DNA from: Acidobacteriaceae bacterium
GTDB lineage: Bacteria > Acidobacteriota > Terriglobia > Terriglobales > Acidobacteriaceae
Length of the DNA: 64,000 bases
Assembly (NCBI GenBank): GCA_028283655.1
Contig: JAPWKE010000003.1
Location: forward strand, 1,054,001-1,118,000
Direction: 5' to 3'
Notes under the pieces: model-generated
What the model saw: the letters and a program-made list of their open reading frames with translations, nothing else
What the model was told of the DNA's origin: nothing
Databases searched by the model: none
Program-made: the position numbers and the translations under genes
Shown here: piece after piece, positions 9,324-19,108 of the stretch
How positions within the stretch are numbered: position 1 is the first letter of the stretch
Layout: every line of letters begins with the position of its first letter

Positions 9324-11408
9324 ATGAGCGAGCATCAGGGTAAGGAAAATGCACTGGCGAAGGCCGCCAGCGCGTATCTGCGGTCGGCACGGCATCAGCC
9401 GGTGAACTGGATGGAGTGGGGCCCGGAGGCCTTTGCTCGCGCCGCAGCGGAAGACAAGCCTGTGCTGCTCGATATCGGCGCCGTTTGGTGCCACTGGTGC
9501 CACGTCATGGACCGTGAAAGCTACGAAGACGCAAAGACCGCCGAGATGATCAACGAGTACTTTGTCGCTGTGAAAGTGGACCGCGACGAACGCCCCGACG
9601 TTGACGCACGCTATCAGGCGGCTGTCTCGGCCATTAGTGGCCAGGGCGGCTGGCCCCTCACCGCCTTCCTGACGCCGGATGGTCGTCCTTACTTTGGCGG
9701 AACGTACTTTCCTCCCGAGGACCGCTACGGTCGGCCCAGCTTCCAGCGCGTGCTCAGCACCATGTTCGATGCCTTCGACGATAAGCGCGATGAGGTGCTG
9801 GAGACCGCAGGCAGCGTGATGGCTGCGCTGGAGCACAACGAGAGCTTTTCCGGCCGCGCCAGTGGCGTGAACGGCGAGCTTGGCCGCGAGATCCTCGTCA
9901 AGCTTCTCAACGCTCCGCTGCAGCAGTTTGACGGCCGCAACGGCGGGTTTGGCTCGCAGCCGAAGTTTCCGCACTCTGGTGCCATCGATCTGTTGATTGA
10001 CGCGGCCGCTCGTGGTGGAGTCATCGCCGACAACGCCGGCATGGTGGCCGAGGCAACGCTGCGCAAGATGGCTGCCGGTGGCATCTATGACCAGCTTGCT
10101 GGTGGCTTCCATCGTTACTCGGTCGACGAACGCTGGATCGTGCCGCACTTCGAGAAGATGGCGTACGACAACTCGGAGCTATTGAAGAACTACGCCCACG
10201 CCTTCGTTACCTTCGCCGATCCGGAGTACGCTCGCGTGGCCCGCGACATTGTGCGCTGGATGGACGAGTGGCTCTCCGATCGCGAACTGGGTGGTTTCTA
10301 TGCTTCGCAGGACGCAGATGACTCGCTCGATGACGATGGCGACTACTTCACCTGGACTCGCGATGAGGCGAAAGCCGTGTTGTCCGACGAAGAGTTTGTC
10401 GCTGCCGCGGCGCACTTCAACCTTCGCCCTGTCGGGGATATGCATCACAACCCGCTGAAGAACGTTCTTCACGTTGTGCCCTCGAAGGCCAGCCCCGAAG
10501 TGCTGGAACGCGCTATCCAGAAGATGTACGCAGCACGGCTTCAGCGCAAGACTCCGTACGTGGACAAGACGATTTACAGCGGCTGGAACGGCATGTGCAT
10601 CTCTGCCTATCTGGCAGCGGCCTCGGCTCTGAACGAACCCACGGTTAAAGCCTTTGCGCTGAAGTCGCTCGACCGCGTGCTCGAGACTGCCTGGAACGGC
10701 ACTACGCTCGTACGCGTGATTGCCTATGGTGAGCAGGGTGGTAGCCCGCAACCAATCGCGGCGGTGCTGGAGGATTACGCGTTCGTCGCTCAGGCTGCGC
10801 TTGATGCTTACGAAGCCACCGGCGAGTTCCGTTACTACGAAGCGGCGAAGTCTCTCGCCGATGCCATGCTGGCGAAGTTTTACGACACCGAGGGCGGTGC
10901 GTTTTTCGATAGCGAGCTTCTGCCTGACGCCATCGGTGCATTGAGCACACGCCGTAAGCCGTTGCAGGACTCACCCACGCCCGCAGGCAACTCCACCGCA
11001 GCGAACGTCATGCTGCGTCTCGCAGAGCTAAGCGGAGAAACGGCCTATGAGCAGTCTGCGCGAGAAACGCTGGAGACCTTCGCCGGTGTCGTCGAACACT
11101 TCGGGCTTTACGCCTCCAGCTACGCACTCGCGTTGCGTCGAATGCTTGAAGGGCCGTTGCAGATCGCTATCGTTGGCAGCGGGGAAGCGGCTGCCGCACT
11201 GGCTCTTGCTGCAACGATGCGTTATGGCGCGAATAAGAGCGTCCTGCGTTTTACGCGAGAGCAGATGGCAAAGCTTCCTGCGGCATTAGCCGAGACGTTG
11301 CCTCATCTGCCGGAGACAGGTGAGGCCGTAGCTCTCGTGTGCCGCGGTGGCTCCTGCGCGCCGCCCATCACCTCGCCTGAGGCGTTGCTGGACGAGCTCG
11401 ACCGCTAG
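9324..11408 (+). CDS. Thioredoxin-domain protein of the YyaL/SPATA20 (DUF255) family
   Basis: Full-length member (694 residues) of a widespread family with a thioredoxin-like N-terminal domain and an (alpha/alpha)6-barrel C-terminal half resembling glycosidases or epimerases. The signature HQPVNWMEWG precedes the C-x-x-C site C56-H-W-C59 (GAVWCHWCHVMDRESYED). Also visible are GGWPLTAFLTPDGRPYFGGT, the barrel motif GGIYDQLAGGFHRYSVDERW and DNSELLKNYAHAF. The biochemical role is not established; a redox or protein-modifying function is usually proposed. A GAAGGG ribosome-binding site precedes the ATG. It ends 3 bases before the stop of the convergent MscS gene, overlapping it. Confidence 0.9.
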   Translation: MSEHQGKENALAKAASAYLRSARHQPVNWMEWGPEAFARAAAEDKPVLLDIGAVWCHWCHVMDRESYEDAKTAEMINEYFVAVKVDRDERPDVDARYQAAVSAISGQGGWPLTAFLTPDGRPYFGGTYFPPEDRYGRPSFQRVLSTMFDAFDDKRDEVLETAGSVMAALEHNESFSGRASGVNGELGREILVKLLNAPLQQFDGRNGGFGSQPKFPHSGAIDLLIDAAARGGVIADNAGMVAEATLRKMAAGGIYDQLAGGFHRYSVDERWIVPHFEKMAYDNSELLKNYAHAFVTFADPEYARVARDIVRWMDEWLSDRELGGFYASQDADDSLDDDGDYFTWTRDEAKAVLSDEEFVAAAAHFNLRPVGDMHHNPLKNVLHVVPSKASPEVLERAIQKMYAARLQRKTPYVDKTIYSGWNGMCISAYLAAASALNEPTVKAFALKSLDRVLETAWNGTTLVRVIAYGEQGGSPQPIAAVLEDYAFVAQAALDAYEATGEFRYYEAAKSLADAMLAKFYDTEGGAFFDSELLPDAIGALSTRRKPLQDSPTPAGNSTAANVMLRLAELSGETAYEQSARETLETFAGVVEHFGLYASSYALALRRMLEGPLQIAIVGSGEAAAALALAATMRYGANKSVLRFTREQMAKLPAALAETLPHLPETGEAVALVCRGGSCAPPITSPEALLDELDR

Positions 11409-12346
11409 CTGCCTAGCTCGCGGTTCATGGCTGGAGGAGCGGTCGGATCGGTCTGCACGAGCAGCGTGCTCGTGGTGGTGCTGAAGGAGATCTGTTCTTT
11501 CGAGAAAGCAAGCAGGATGCGGCGGCGTAGCTCTCGGAGCACGCCGTCGCGCTGATTGGCGCGAACCCGAATGCTGATCGGATAGACGACTTCGTGCCCA
11601 ATGATCTTGTCGACGCCCACCACGGTCGGATCGGCGATCACAATGTCCTTGAGCTTCTCATCTTCGCGAATGTCCGACGTCAGTTGCTTCAGTACAGACA
11701 TCACATGGTCGGGATTTTCCTTGGTGTCGACTGAGATGTTCAGAGTCGCTACGGAGAAGTCGCGAGAGAGGTTTGAGACTGTTGTGATCTGTGAGTTGGG
11801 AATGATGTACAGCGTGCCATCACCGTCGCGCAGTTTGGTGATGCGCAGCGTGAAATCTTCGACCGTGCCGGATAGGCTGGAGAGCTTCACGGAATCGCCA
11901 ACGCTGTACTGGTCTTCGACGAGCACAAAGATGCCGTTCAGCACGTCTTTGAAGATGGACTGGGCGCCAAAGGAGATGCCCAGGCCAATCACGCCTGCCG
12001 AAGCGATGAACGGTCCCAGTGGAACGCCAATCGCTCCCAGACTCTGGATGAAGACGTAAGCGCAGATGAGCCCGTAGGACGTGGCTCGGATGATGCCGGC
12101 GATCGTACGCAGCTGTGCGGAGCGCTGGGCATTGCCCACCTGTGCGTCGGCGCGCTTCCGTATGCGCGAAACGAAGAGCCGGACAAGTGACCAGGCGATG
12201 AACGCAAGGATCAGTGAGACGATAATTTTGGGCAGCCCGGTTTCCACGAAATCGACCAGAGCGTTATGCCATTCCGTTACGACAGAGTGCAGCGTGTGTT
12301 GGTCCTGGGGAAGGGTAGGTAGTTTCGAAAGTGCTGGAAGCATCAT
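11405..12346 (-). CDS. MscS family small-conductance mechanosensitive channel
   Basis: Membrane-tension-gated channel protecting against osmotic downshock, 313 residues from the ATG at 12346. There are three N-terminal hydrophobic helices. The pore helix and start of the beta domain read GVIGLGISFGAQSIFKDVLNG, the typical MscS FGAQ motif, followed by EDQYSVGDSVKL and YIIPNSQI. The C-terminal alpha/beta domain is present. The frame opens at a GTG (12385) with no ribosome-binding site; the ATG pair at 12346/12343 has GAGAG about ten bases upstream and was chosen. It ends overlapping the 3' end of the YyaL-like gene. Confidence 0.9.
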   Translation of the reverse strand: MMLPALSKLPTLPQDQHTLHSVVTEWHNALVDFVETGLPKIIVSLILAFIAWSLVRLFVSRIRKRADAQVGNAQRSAQLRTIAGIIRATSYGLICAYVFIQSLGAIGVPLGPFIASAGVIGLGISFGAQSIFKDVLNGIFVLVEDQYSVGDSVKLSSLSGTVEDFTLRITKLRDGDGTLYIIPNSQITTVSNLSRDFSVATLNISVDTKENPDHVMSVLKQLTSDIREDEKLKDIVIADPTVVGVDKIIGHEVVYPISIRVRANQRDGVLRELRRRILLAFSKEQISFSTTTSTLLVQTDPTAPPAMNRELGS

Positions 12347-12407
12347 GCTGTGACTCTCTCGGCCCGGTAGGCCGTTCTTACTCACAGGATACTTGTTACA
12401 TCTGGTT

Positions 12408-13946
12408 TTATTGTGGTGTAAACGCCAGCGCGGCAGGCAGATTGATGGCGGACTGCTGCATCGAGACCGATGGTGTCGCCGTCGCTTGCAGCGCGTTGAC
12501 GATCTGCGTCGCGGTCCAGTTTGGGTGCGCGGCCTTTACCAATGCTGCGGCCCCTGCCACCAGCGGAGCGGAAGCACTCGTTCCCATCGCCTGCACGTAC
12601 TGCGCATGGCCAAGGTTGAAACAGCCGAAGCTTTTTCCAACAGAGGGCAGACCGTCCTGCGTATTCGTCACACCCGTCGAGCATGCCCCGCGAATCCACC
12701 CGCTGACGGCGTTGTCGGGGCCCTCCGGGTACGATCCGCCGGGAGCGGCGATCGCATTCAACGTCGCCCCGTAGTTGGAGTAATACGGCCTTGTTACCGG
12801 CCCCTTCACGCAAATTGCAGTGGGGCTCAGATCTTCTACGCAGGCAGGGTTCGTGCTCGCAACTACGGCAAGCACTCCACGCGCCTGTGCCGGAAGCTCG
12901 ATATAGCGGCCTCCTGAAAGGTCGAGCCCATCGTTGCCTGCTGCGGCGACGATCACCACGCCAGCTTGCTGTGCGGCGTAGGTTACACGGTCAAAGCTCG
13001 CCTTCCATCCAGCACCGTCTCCGGTGGTCAGGTCGACGATCGTCCCCAGAGAAAGCGAGATGACGTCCGCACGTTGCGCCAGTGCGTCGTTGATGCCTGC
13101 CAGTACCCAGCTCAGCAGGCCTCCAGTTTGTCCTGCCTCGCACTGCGCCGTAGCCGTGCTTCCTGCTGCTGCGGGCATACGCTCCAGCACCTTGATGTTG
13201 AGCAACGTCGCCTGCGGGGCGACGCCTACGGTTTCACCTCCGCCCAACGCACCAGCCGCGAGGGATGCCGCCCATGTGCCGTGGCCGGTTTGATCCTGCG
13301 GGGAGCCGTCATCGCAGGCGCTCGGGAGCGCCGTTTTGTCGACTTCTGTCATGTTGAGGGCAAGGTTAGAAACGAGGTCCGGGTGGTTGGCATCGACGCC
13401 GCTGTCGAGAATGGCAATGCGCATGCCTGCGCCCTTCGTGGTGTTCCACGGACCTACAGGGTTTCCTCCCGGAACGTTGTCGCCGTATCCACCGGCAGCC
13501 TGCACGGCCCATCCTGCGGGTGAGTTGTAGGTAGCGTCGGTCACTGGTGCGGGCATCCATGCCAGTTGATGTGGCGGGTTTGCGCTAATCACCTTCACTG
13601 GCAGCGAGGTTACGTCCTGGGTGGAGTGCGGAGTTGCCTTCGCCGCGCTCACGGTCATCGCGTGGCCTGTCACGATGCGGTCGTGAACAACGGCAAGAAC
13701 CTCCGGTTGCAGGCTAAGGCGGAAGACTGCCCATGGCTCGTTCGCTTCGTCGACCGTGAAAACGCTGGCACCCAGACGTCCGAGATGCCTGTGCGTGCGT
13801 GCTCCAGCCTCTGCAAGAGCGATGTCGGCAATTGCAGGAACCTGCGGAGCGCGATACAGCACTACGAGACGAGAGACCTGTTGTGACAACGCTGTGGTCG
13901 TAAAGATAGTGGAGAGAAACAAGACACGGCAGAAGGAACTCAGCAT
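12408..13946 (-). CDS. Secreted S8 family subtilisin-like serine protease
   Basis: Predicted extracytoplasmic endopeptidase of 512 residues. A signal peptide (about residues 1-21) is followed by a roughly 100-residue N-terminal region that probably acts as a propeptide. The catalytic domain has the complete triad D181 (AILDSGVDANHPD), H222 (GHGTWAAS) and S457 (GTSASAPLVAG), plus the oxyanion N338 (AAAGNDG). The substrate is unknown. The ATG at 13946 is preceded by AAGGTG at the correct distance, so it is chosen over the in-frame GTG at 13955. The 168-base gap upstream is shared with the divergent E1 gene and should hold both promoters. Confidence 0.9.
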   Translation of the reverse strand: MLSSFCRVLFLSTIFTTTALSQQVSRLVVLYRAPQVPAIADIALAEAGARTHRHLGRLGASVFTVDEANEPWAVFRLSLQPEVLAVVHDRIVTGHAMTVSAAKATPHSTQDVTSLPVKVISANPPHQLAWMPAPVTDATYNSPAGWAVQAAGGYGDNVPGGNPVGPWNTTKGAGMRIAILDSGVDANHPDLVSNLALNMTEVDKTALPSACDDGSPQDQTGHGTWAASLAAGALGGGETVGVAPQATLLNIKVLERMPAAAGSTATAQCEAGQTGGLLSWVLAGINDALAQRADVISLSLGTIVDLTTGDGAGWKASFDRVTYAAQQAGVVIVAAAGNDGLDLSGGRYIELPAQARGVLAVVASTNPACVEDLSPTAICVKGPVTRPYYSNYGATLNAIAAPGGSYPEGPDNAVSGWIRGACSTGVTNTQDGLPSVGKSFGCFNLGHAQYVQAMGTSASAPLVAGAAALVKAAHPNWTATQIVNALQATATPSVSMQQSAINLPAALAFTPQ

Positions 13947-14114
13947 GAAAGACACCTTGGGCGAGAGGTCGCGAACAATGCCTGTATCGACCTCAGCAGC
14001 TACGTCGCCGTTGTTCCGTGTGTCTTTTGAACAGCCTTCAAGTTTCCACCGGCGCGGCCGAGCGGGATGTCTGTGGGGCGGGTAAAATTGTGAACGGAGC
14101 AGGAGGATGAAGTT

Positions 14115-16289
14115 TTGGCGCAGAAGACATCGACGGGTAGCAAGAAGCGCGCGGCAGGCGAATCCTCCTACAGTGGACTATCGAAAGAAGAGCTGATTCG
14201 TTTCTACCGGCTGATGTACACCTCTCGCCGCGTAGATGATCGCGAGATTCTTCTAAAGCGTCAGCAGAAGATCTTCTTCCAGATCTCGTGCGCCGGGCAT
14301 GAAGCGCTTCTCGTTGCGGCTGGTATGGCGATGAAGCCGGGTTATGACTGGTTCTTCCCCTACTACCGTGATCGTGCCATCTGCCTCGCACTTGGCAACA
14401 CCCCCGAAGAGCAGTTGCTGCAGGCTGTTGGCGCAGCCAGCGACCCTGCCAGCGGCGGTCGTCAGATGCCCTCGCACTGGACGTCCAAGCGGCTGAACAT
14501 CGTTTCGCCAAGCTCTTCAACGGCAACGCAGTGCCTGCACGCCATCGGCTGCGCAGAAGCAGGGCGTTTCTTTACGCATCATCCCGACGCGGTGCCAAAG
14601 CATGATGGCGACTACCGCGAGTTCAAAGATGTCACCTTCCACGGCGACGAGGTGACCTACGTCTCGATCGGCGAGGGCTCTACCTCGCAGGGGGAGTTCT
14701 GGGAGTCGTTGAATACGGCGTCAAACGGAAAGCTGCCTGTTGTCTACGTTGTTGAAGACAATGGCTACGCCATCTCCACGCCGGTAGAGGCGAATACCCC
14801 GGGCGGCAACATCTCGAAGCTCATCGCCAACTTTCCGAACTTTCACTTCGCGGAAGTCGACGGCACGGACGCTATTGCGAGCTACCAGGCGATGGTGGAA
14901 GCTGTGGCCTACTGCCGCGCGGGCAAGGGCCCGGCGCTGGTCCACGGGCATGTCATCCGCCCCTACTCGCACTCGCTTTCGGACGACGAGCGGAACTACC
15001 GTTCTGCTGAAGAGCTTGAAGCCGATGCTCTGCGTGATCCCATTGCGAAGATGCAGGTGTGGCTGATTCGCGAAGGCGTTCTTGATGCAGACGCGATCAA
15101 GCAGCTGGAGAAGGAAGTCGATTTGGAGGTGCAGCAAGCCGCAGACGCTGCACTCGCCGCGCTGCCTGCGCAGCCGGAGTCGATCTTCGTCCACCAGTAC
15201 TCGGAAGACCTGAAGCCCAACGATCCGCGTTATGCCACGACGCCACAGTTTGACGGCGACGATCGCACGATGGCCGACCTGATCAACGCGACACTGCGTG
15301 ACGAAATGGCTCGCGATGAGCGCATTGTCATCTTCGGCGAAGACGTTGCCGACGCTACGCGTGATGAACCTCTTCGCGCTGGAAAGCTAAAGGGTAAGGG
15401 CGGCGTCTTCAAGCTGACCTCTGGGCTGCAGAAAGAGTTTGGCAACGACCGCGTTTGGAACTCTCCGCTTGCGGAAGCCAACATCACGGGTCGCGCTATC
15501 GGCATGGCTGTGCGTGGCATGAAGCCCGTTGTCGAGATTCAGTTCTTCGATTACATCTGGCCTGCCGTCCACCAGATGCGCAACGAACTGAGCGTGATGC
15601 GCTGGCGCTCGAACGGGCAGTTCACCTCGCCGCTTGTTATGCGTGTTCCCATCGGTGGCTACCTCACCGGCGGCTCGATCTATCATTCGCAGTCGGGCGA
15701 GAGCATCTTCACGCACACCCCGGGCATTCGCATCGTTATGCCCTCGAACGCTCTGGATGCTGCCGGTCTGTTGCGCACAGCGATCCGTTGCGATGACCCC
15801 GTGCTCTTCCTTGAGCACAAGCGTTTGTACCGCGAGGCCTTTGGCCGCGCGCCGTATCCGGGCCCTGAGTATGCAATTCCGTTTGGCAAGGCCAAGATCG
15901 TTCGCCCTGGCAAGGACCTCACCGTGATCACCTACGGCGCTGTCGTTCCGCGAGCGTTGCAAGCCGCACAGCGCATCGAGCGCGAGAAGGGGATTGACGT
16001 TGAAGTCATCGATCTTCGCTCGCTCAGCCCGTATGACTGGGAAGCCATTGCAGAGAGCGTAAAGAAGACGAACAAGGTGCTCGTCGCGCACGAAGACATG
16101 TTGAGCTGGGGCTATGGTGCCGAGATCGCAGCACGCATCGGCGACGAGCTCTTCCATGATCTTGATGCACCGGTTCGCCGCGTCGCTGGTTTGGATACGT
16201 TCGTTGCCTACCAGCCGCTGCTGGAAGACGTCATTCTGCCGCAGCCGGAGAAGATCTTCCAGGCTATGGTCGCCCTCGCTGCGTTCTAG
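14115..16289 (+). CDS. 2-oxoacid dehydrogenase E1, fused alpha and beta subunits
   Basis: Thiamine-diphosphate decarboxylase component of a branched-chain 2-oxoacid, pyruvate or acetoin dehydrogenase complex, with both subunits in one 724-residue chain. Residues 1 to about 375 are E1-alpha with the TPP/Mg motif G186-E-G188 through N216 ([18 protein letters not shown] then VEDNGYAIS). Residues about 385-724 are E1-beta ([30 protein letters not shown], the C-terminal transketolase domain). The start is a TTG at 14115, supported by a perfect AGGAGG at 14101-14106; the nearby ATG at 14108 is in another frame. No E2 or E3 gene is adjacent, so the partner complex and substrate are unresolved. Confidence 0.9.
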   Translation: MAQKTSTGSKKRAAGESSYSGLSKEELIRFYRLMYTSRRVDDREILLKRQQKIFFQISCAGHEALLVAAGMAMKPGYDWFFPYYRDRAICLALGNTPEEQLLQAVGAASDPASGGRQMPSHWTSKRLNIVSPSSSTATQCLHAIGCAEAGRFFTHHPDAVPKHDGDYREFKDVTFHGDEVTYVSIGEGSTSQGEFWESLNTASNGKLPVVYVVEDNGYAISTPVEANTPGGNISKLIANFPNFHFAEVDGTDAIASYQAMVEAVAYCRAGKGPALVHGHVIRPYSHSLSDDERNYRSAEELEADALRDPIAKMQVWLIREGVLDADAIKQLEKEVDLEVQQAADAALAALPAQPESIFVHQYSEDLKPNDPRYATTPQFDGDDRTMADLINATLRDEMARDERIVIFGEDVADATRDEPLRAGKLKGKGGVFKLTSGLQKEFGNDRVWNSPLAEANITGRAIGMAVRGMKPVVEIQFFDYIWPAVHQMRNELSVMRWRSNGQFTSPLVMRVPIGGYLTGGSIYHSQSGESIFTHTPGIRIVMPSNALDAAGLLRTAIRCDDPVLFLEHKRLYREAFGRAPYPGPEYAIPFGKAKIVRPGKDLTVITYGAVVPRALQAAQRIEREKGIDVEVIDLRSLSPYDWEAIAESVKKTNKVLVAHEDMLSWGYGAEIAARIGDELFHDLDAPVRRVAGLDTFVAYQPLLEDVILPQPEKIFQAMVALAAF

Positions 16290-16309
16290 CTGCCCAGAGA
16301 GCAGGGACT

Positions 16310-16597
16310 ATGTACGTCATCACGCTGATTTATCGGCAACCACTGGACGTCGTCGACAGGTTCCGTGCCGAGCACCATCAGTTTCTGGATGCTTTGTACT
16401 CTGACGGAACGCTGTTGGCTTCCGGCCCTCAGGTGCCGCGTACCGGTGGCGTGTTGATCGCGAACGGCAGTATCGACCGGGACGTTCTTATGAAGACTCT
16501 TGAGCGTGACCCGTTCTGGCGCGAGCAGCTCGCTGAATACAGCGTCGTCAGCTTTCAGGCTACGAAGAAGTGCAAGCAGCTCGAAGGCTTCGAATAG
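16310..16597 (+). CDS. YciI-like (YCII domain) protein
   Basis: Small cytosolic protein of 95 residues with the dimeric ferredoxin-like YCII fold: MYVITLIYRQPLDVVDRFRA, then HHQFLDALYSDGTLLASGP with the conserved His and Asp, then the FWREQLAEYSVVSF helix-strand. The function of the family is poorly known; putative catalytic His/Asp residues are present. It lies 20 bases after the E1 gene and ends at a strong terminator, so it is probably co-transcribed with E1. Confidence 0.8.
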   Translation: MYVITLIYRQPLDVVDRFRAEHHQFLDALYSDGTLLASGPQVPRTGGVLIANGSIDRDVLMKTLERDPFWREQLAEYSVVSFQATKKCKQLEGFE

Positions 16598-16617
16598 ATT
16601 TCTTCTCGAATAGGTAG

Positions 16618-16659
16618 AAAGCAGAACGGCCACTGAGTTCTCAGTGGCCGTTCTGCTTT
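16618..16659. terminator. Bidirectional intrinsic terminator (20-bp perfect palindrome)
   Basis: Perfect inverted repeat 16618-16637 / 16640-16659 with a 2-nt centre. The outer AAA/TTT ends supply short U-runs on both strands. It sits between the convergent YciI-like gene and malate synthase gene. Confidence 0.85.
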
Positions 16660-16679
16660 GATTGCTGCTGAAGACGCTG

Positions 16680-18284
16680 CTATGCGGAGTAGATTTCGGT
16701 GTCGAGCACACGCGCATACGCTGCGGTCGTCAGGAAGTCCTGGAACTTCGGTGCCTTGATGAACTCGCGCATCAGAAACGCTGCATGGGTGTAGGCCTCG
16801 AAGCGTGCGGGCGGATAGGCGTCCTTCGCTCGCTCGAGCTCTGCATCGATGTGTCGATCGCAAAGTTCAGCGGTTACGGGGCGTCCGTCTTCAAGCGTTG
16901 CATGATGATGAACCCACTGCCAGAGCTGCGCCCGCGAGATCTCGGCTGTCGCCGCATCTTCCATCAGGTTGAAGAGAGGGACACAGCCAATGCCGCGAAG
17001 CCATGCCTCGAGATAGCCAAGCCCAACAGCAACGTTCTGCTTGAGCCCTGCCTCTGAGATCGTTCCTTCCGGCACTTCCACTAGCTCTGCTGCCGTCACA
17101 TGGAAGTCAGGCAGTTGCTTGGTGATCTGGTTCGGTGTCGGCATAATGCGGTCGAAGACTTCCAGCGCTACGGCTACGAGCGCGGGATGCGCTACCCATG
17201 TGCCGTCGTGCCCGTTGGTGGCTTCGCGCTCCTTGTCCGCGCGCACGCCGGCAATGGCTTTTTCGTTCGCTTCGGGATCATTCTTGATCGGAATCAGAGC
17301 ACTCATGCCGCCCATCGCGTGAACGTTGCGGCGATGGCAGGTCTTGATGCAGAGCTTGGAGTACTTGCTCATGAACGGCACGGCCATCGTGACCTGCGAG
17401 CGGTCCGGTAGCAGCATGGTTTCGTCTGCGGCAAGCTTTTTGATGAAAGAGAAGATGTAGTCCCAGCGGCCGCAATTCAAGCCGGCCGAGTGCTCGCGCA
17501 ACTCATACAGAAACTCATCCATCTCGAACGTCGCAAGAATCGTTTCAATCAGGCAGGTTGCCTTGATCGAGCCTTGCGGCACACCGTGCATCTCCTGCGC
17601 ACGCACGAAGATCGAGTTCCACAACCGCGCCTCGAGATGCGACTCCATCTTTGGCAGGTAGTAGTACGGTCCTGTTCCGCGCGAAAGTGCTTCCTTCGCG
17701 TTATGGAAGAAGTACAGGGCAAAGTCGAAGATTGACGCACTCATGTACTCGCCGTCTACGAGTACATGACGCTCTTCCATGTGCCATCCGCGCGCCCGGA
17801 CGAAGAGAACAGCGGTCTTCTCCTTTAGCGCGTAATCTTTGCCGGTGTTCGGGTCTTTGTAGGTGATCGTACGGCGAACTGCGTCGAAGAGGTTGAGCTG
17901 TCCGTCGAGCAGGTTCTCCCAAGTCGGCGTGCTCGAATCCTCAAAGTCTGCCATGAAGACCTTCGAGCCAGAGTTCAACGCGTTGATGATCATCTTGCGA
18001 TCAACGGGCCCGGTAATTTCTACACGACGGTCCTGAATGTCGGCAGGGATGGGAGCAACCGTCCACTCGCTGTTACGAACGTTCGCTGTCTCGGGCAGAA
18101 AGGCGAGCTTCTCTCCGGCATCAAGGCGAGCCTGACGCTCCACTCGCTTCGCGAGCAGCTCTTTACGGGTCGGGTTGAACTCGCGGTGCAGGGCAACTGC
18201 AAACGCAAGCGCCTCTGGGGACAGAATCTTTTCGTACTTCTCGGCAGTCGTGGCGTGAACTTCAACGCCTGTCGGCAAACTCAT
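16680..18284 (-). CDS. aceB: Malate synthase A
   Basis: Condenses glyoxylate with acetyl-CoA to malate. The length (534 residues) is that of the A isoform. Family sequences seen include VFMADFEDSSTPTWENLLDG, YYYLPKMESHLEARLWN, the malate-synthase signature region EHSAGLNCGRWDYIFSFIKK, and GTWVAHPALV in the second half of the barrel. It is the last gene of the glycolate operon, 24 bases after the hydratase-like gene. No isocitrate lyase is present, so here the enzyme would consume glyoxylate made by GlcDEF rather than run a glyoxylate bypass; that is inference from context. Confidence 0.95.
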   Translation of the reverse strand: MSLPTGVEVHATTAEKYEKILSPEALAFAVALHREFNPTRKELLAKRVERQARLDAGEKLAFLPETANVRNSEWTVAPIPADIQDRRVEITGPVDRKMIINALNSGSKVFMADFEDSSTPTWENLLDGQLNLFDAVRRTITYKDPNTGKDYALKEKTAVLFVRARGWHMEERHVLVDGEYMSASIFDFALYFFHNAKEALSRGTGPYYYLPKMESHLEARLWNSIFVRAQEMHGVPQGSIKATCLIETILATFEMDEFLYELREHSAGLNCGRWDYIFSFIKKLAADETMLLPDRSQVTMAVPFMSKYSKLCIKTCHRRNVHAMGGMSALIPIKNDPEANEKAIAGVRADKEREATNGHDGTWVAHPALVAVALEVFDRIMPTPNQITKQLPDFHVTAAELVEVPEGTISEAGLKQNVAVGLGYLEAWLRGIGCVPLFNLMEDAATAEISRAQLWQWVHHHATLEDGRPVTAELCDRHIDAELERAKDAYPPARFEAYTHAAFLMREFIKAPKFQDFLTTAAYARVLDTEIYSA

Positions 18285-18308
18285 CGTCGTGTCCTTTCGG
18301 TCTGAGGG

Positions 18309-19076
18309 CTAAGCGAAACGGAGTTCGACTTTTCCTGCGTGGGCAAAGCTGGCTTCGACAACCGACCCTGCTGCTGCAGGCGTGTTGCCCGTCCATGAGC
18401 CCGTCGTAATCCACTGGCCTTTGCGCAGTCCGCCTGTGCGGTACGCACCTTCGTTTGCCAGCCACGGAAGCAGCTTCACCAGATCGCCCGAGGTGTTCGA
18501 GCCCGTACGCTCCACGCGAACAACACCATCGACCGTCAGCACAACGTCTTCTGCATTCCAGTCAATGGACTGCCAGTTCTCAACAGCCGGGCCATATACA
18601 AAGCCGCCATGCATCTGCAAGTCGGCAAAGGCTGCAAGCCGAGTCGCTTGCGTTGGGTCGGCGAACGCTGCTTCGAGCACTTCAATTGCCGGATGGCACG
18701 AGGCCATGGCAGCCATAACTTCTTCGCGTGTGTAAGGCGTCTCGCGCGGCGGAAGGTCCTGGCCAACGAGGAAGGCAATCTCTGCCTCCAGCCCGCGATA
18801 CCGCCAGCGTTCGCCATCGAGAATCGATCCACCAGCCGAAATCCACGCAGCAGGCATCGGCCCAAACAACGGCGTTGCTTCTGCGTTCGGAGCGCCGATC
18901 TTCCAGCCGCCCACCATGCCAAACGCCTCGGCGATGCGATCCTGCACGGCATACGCTTCTTCCATGGACTCAGGCACCATATCCGCAGGCAGATCGGTAA
19001 TCACACGTCCGCTGCGGCGTGCATCAAGAAGAATATCGGTGGTTTGAAGAAGAACAGCCTCGCGGGTTCCGGTCAT
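18309..19076 (-). CDS. 2-keto-4-pentenoate hydratase / FAH-superfamily protein
   Basis: A 255-residue protein resembling MhpD-type hydratases of the fumarylacetoacetate hydrolase superfamily. Visible features are GGWKIGAPNAEATPLFGPM, the metal-ligand region RGLEAEIAFLVGQDL with its acidic pair, ASCHPAIEVLEAAF, and WITTGSWTGNTPAAAGSVVE near the end. The substrate is unknown. Its place between glcF and aceB suggests it acts on a 2-oxoacid connected with glycolate or glyoxylate use. The ATG at 19076 follows AAAGGA; the upstream in-frame extension to 19112 overlaps glcF and is not needed. Confidence 0.78.
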   Translation of the reverse strand: MTGTREAVLLQTTDILLDARRSGRVITDLPADMVPESMEEAYAVQDRIAEAFGMVGGWKIGAPNAEATPLFGPMPAAWISAGGSILDGERWRYRGLEAEIAFLVGQDLPPRETPYTREEVMAAMASCHPAIEVLEAAFADPTQATRLAAFADLQMHGGFVYGPAVENWQSIDWNAEDVVLTVDGVVRVERTGSNTSGDLVKLLPWLANEGAYRTGGLRKGQWITTGSWTGNTPAAAGSVVEASFAHAGKVELRFA

Positions 19077-19108
19077 TGGGGTGAATCCTTTCAGGCTATT
19101 AGTGTGCC

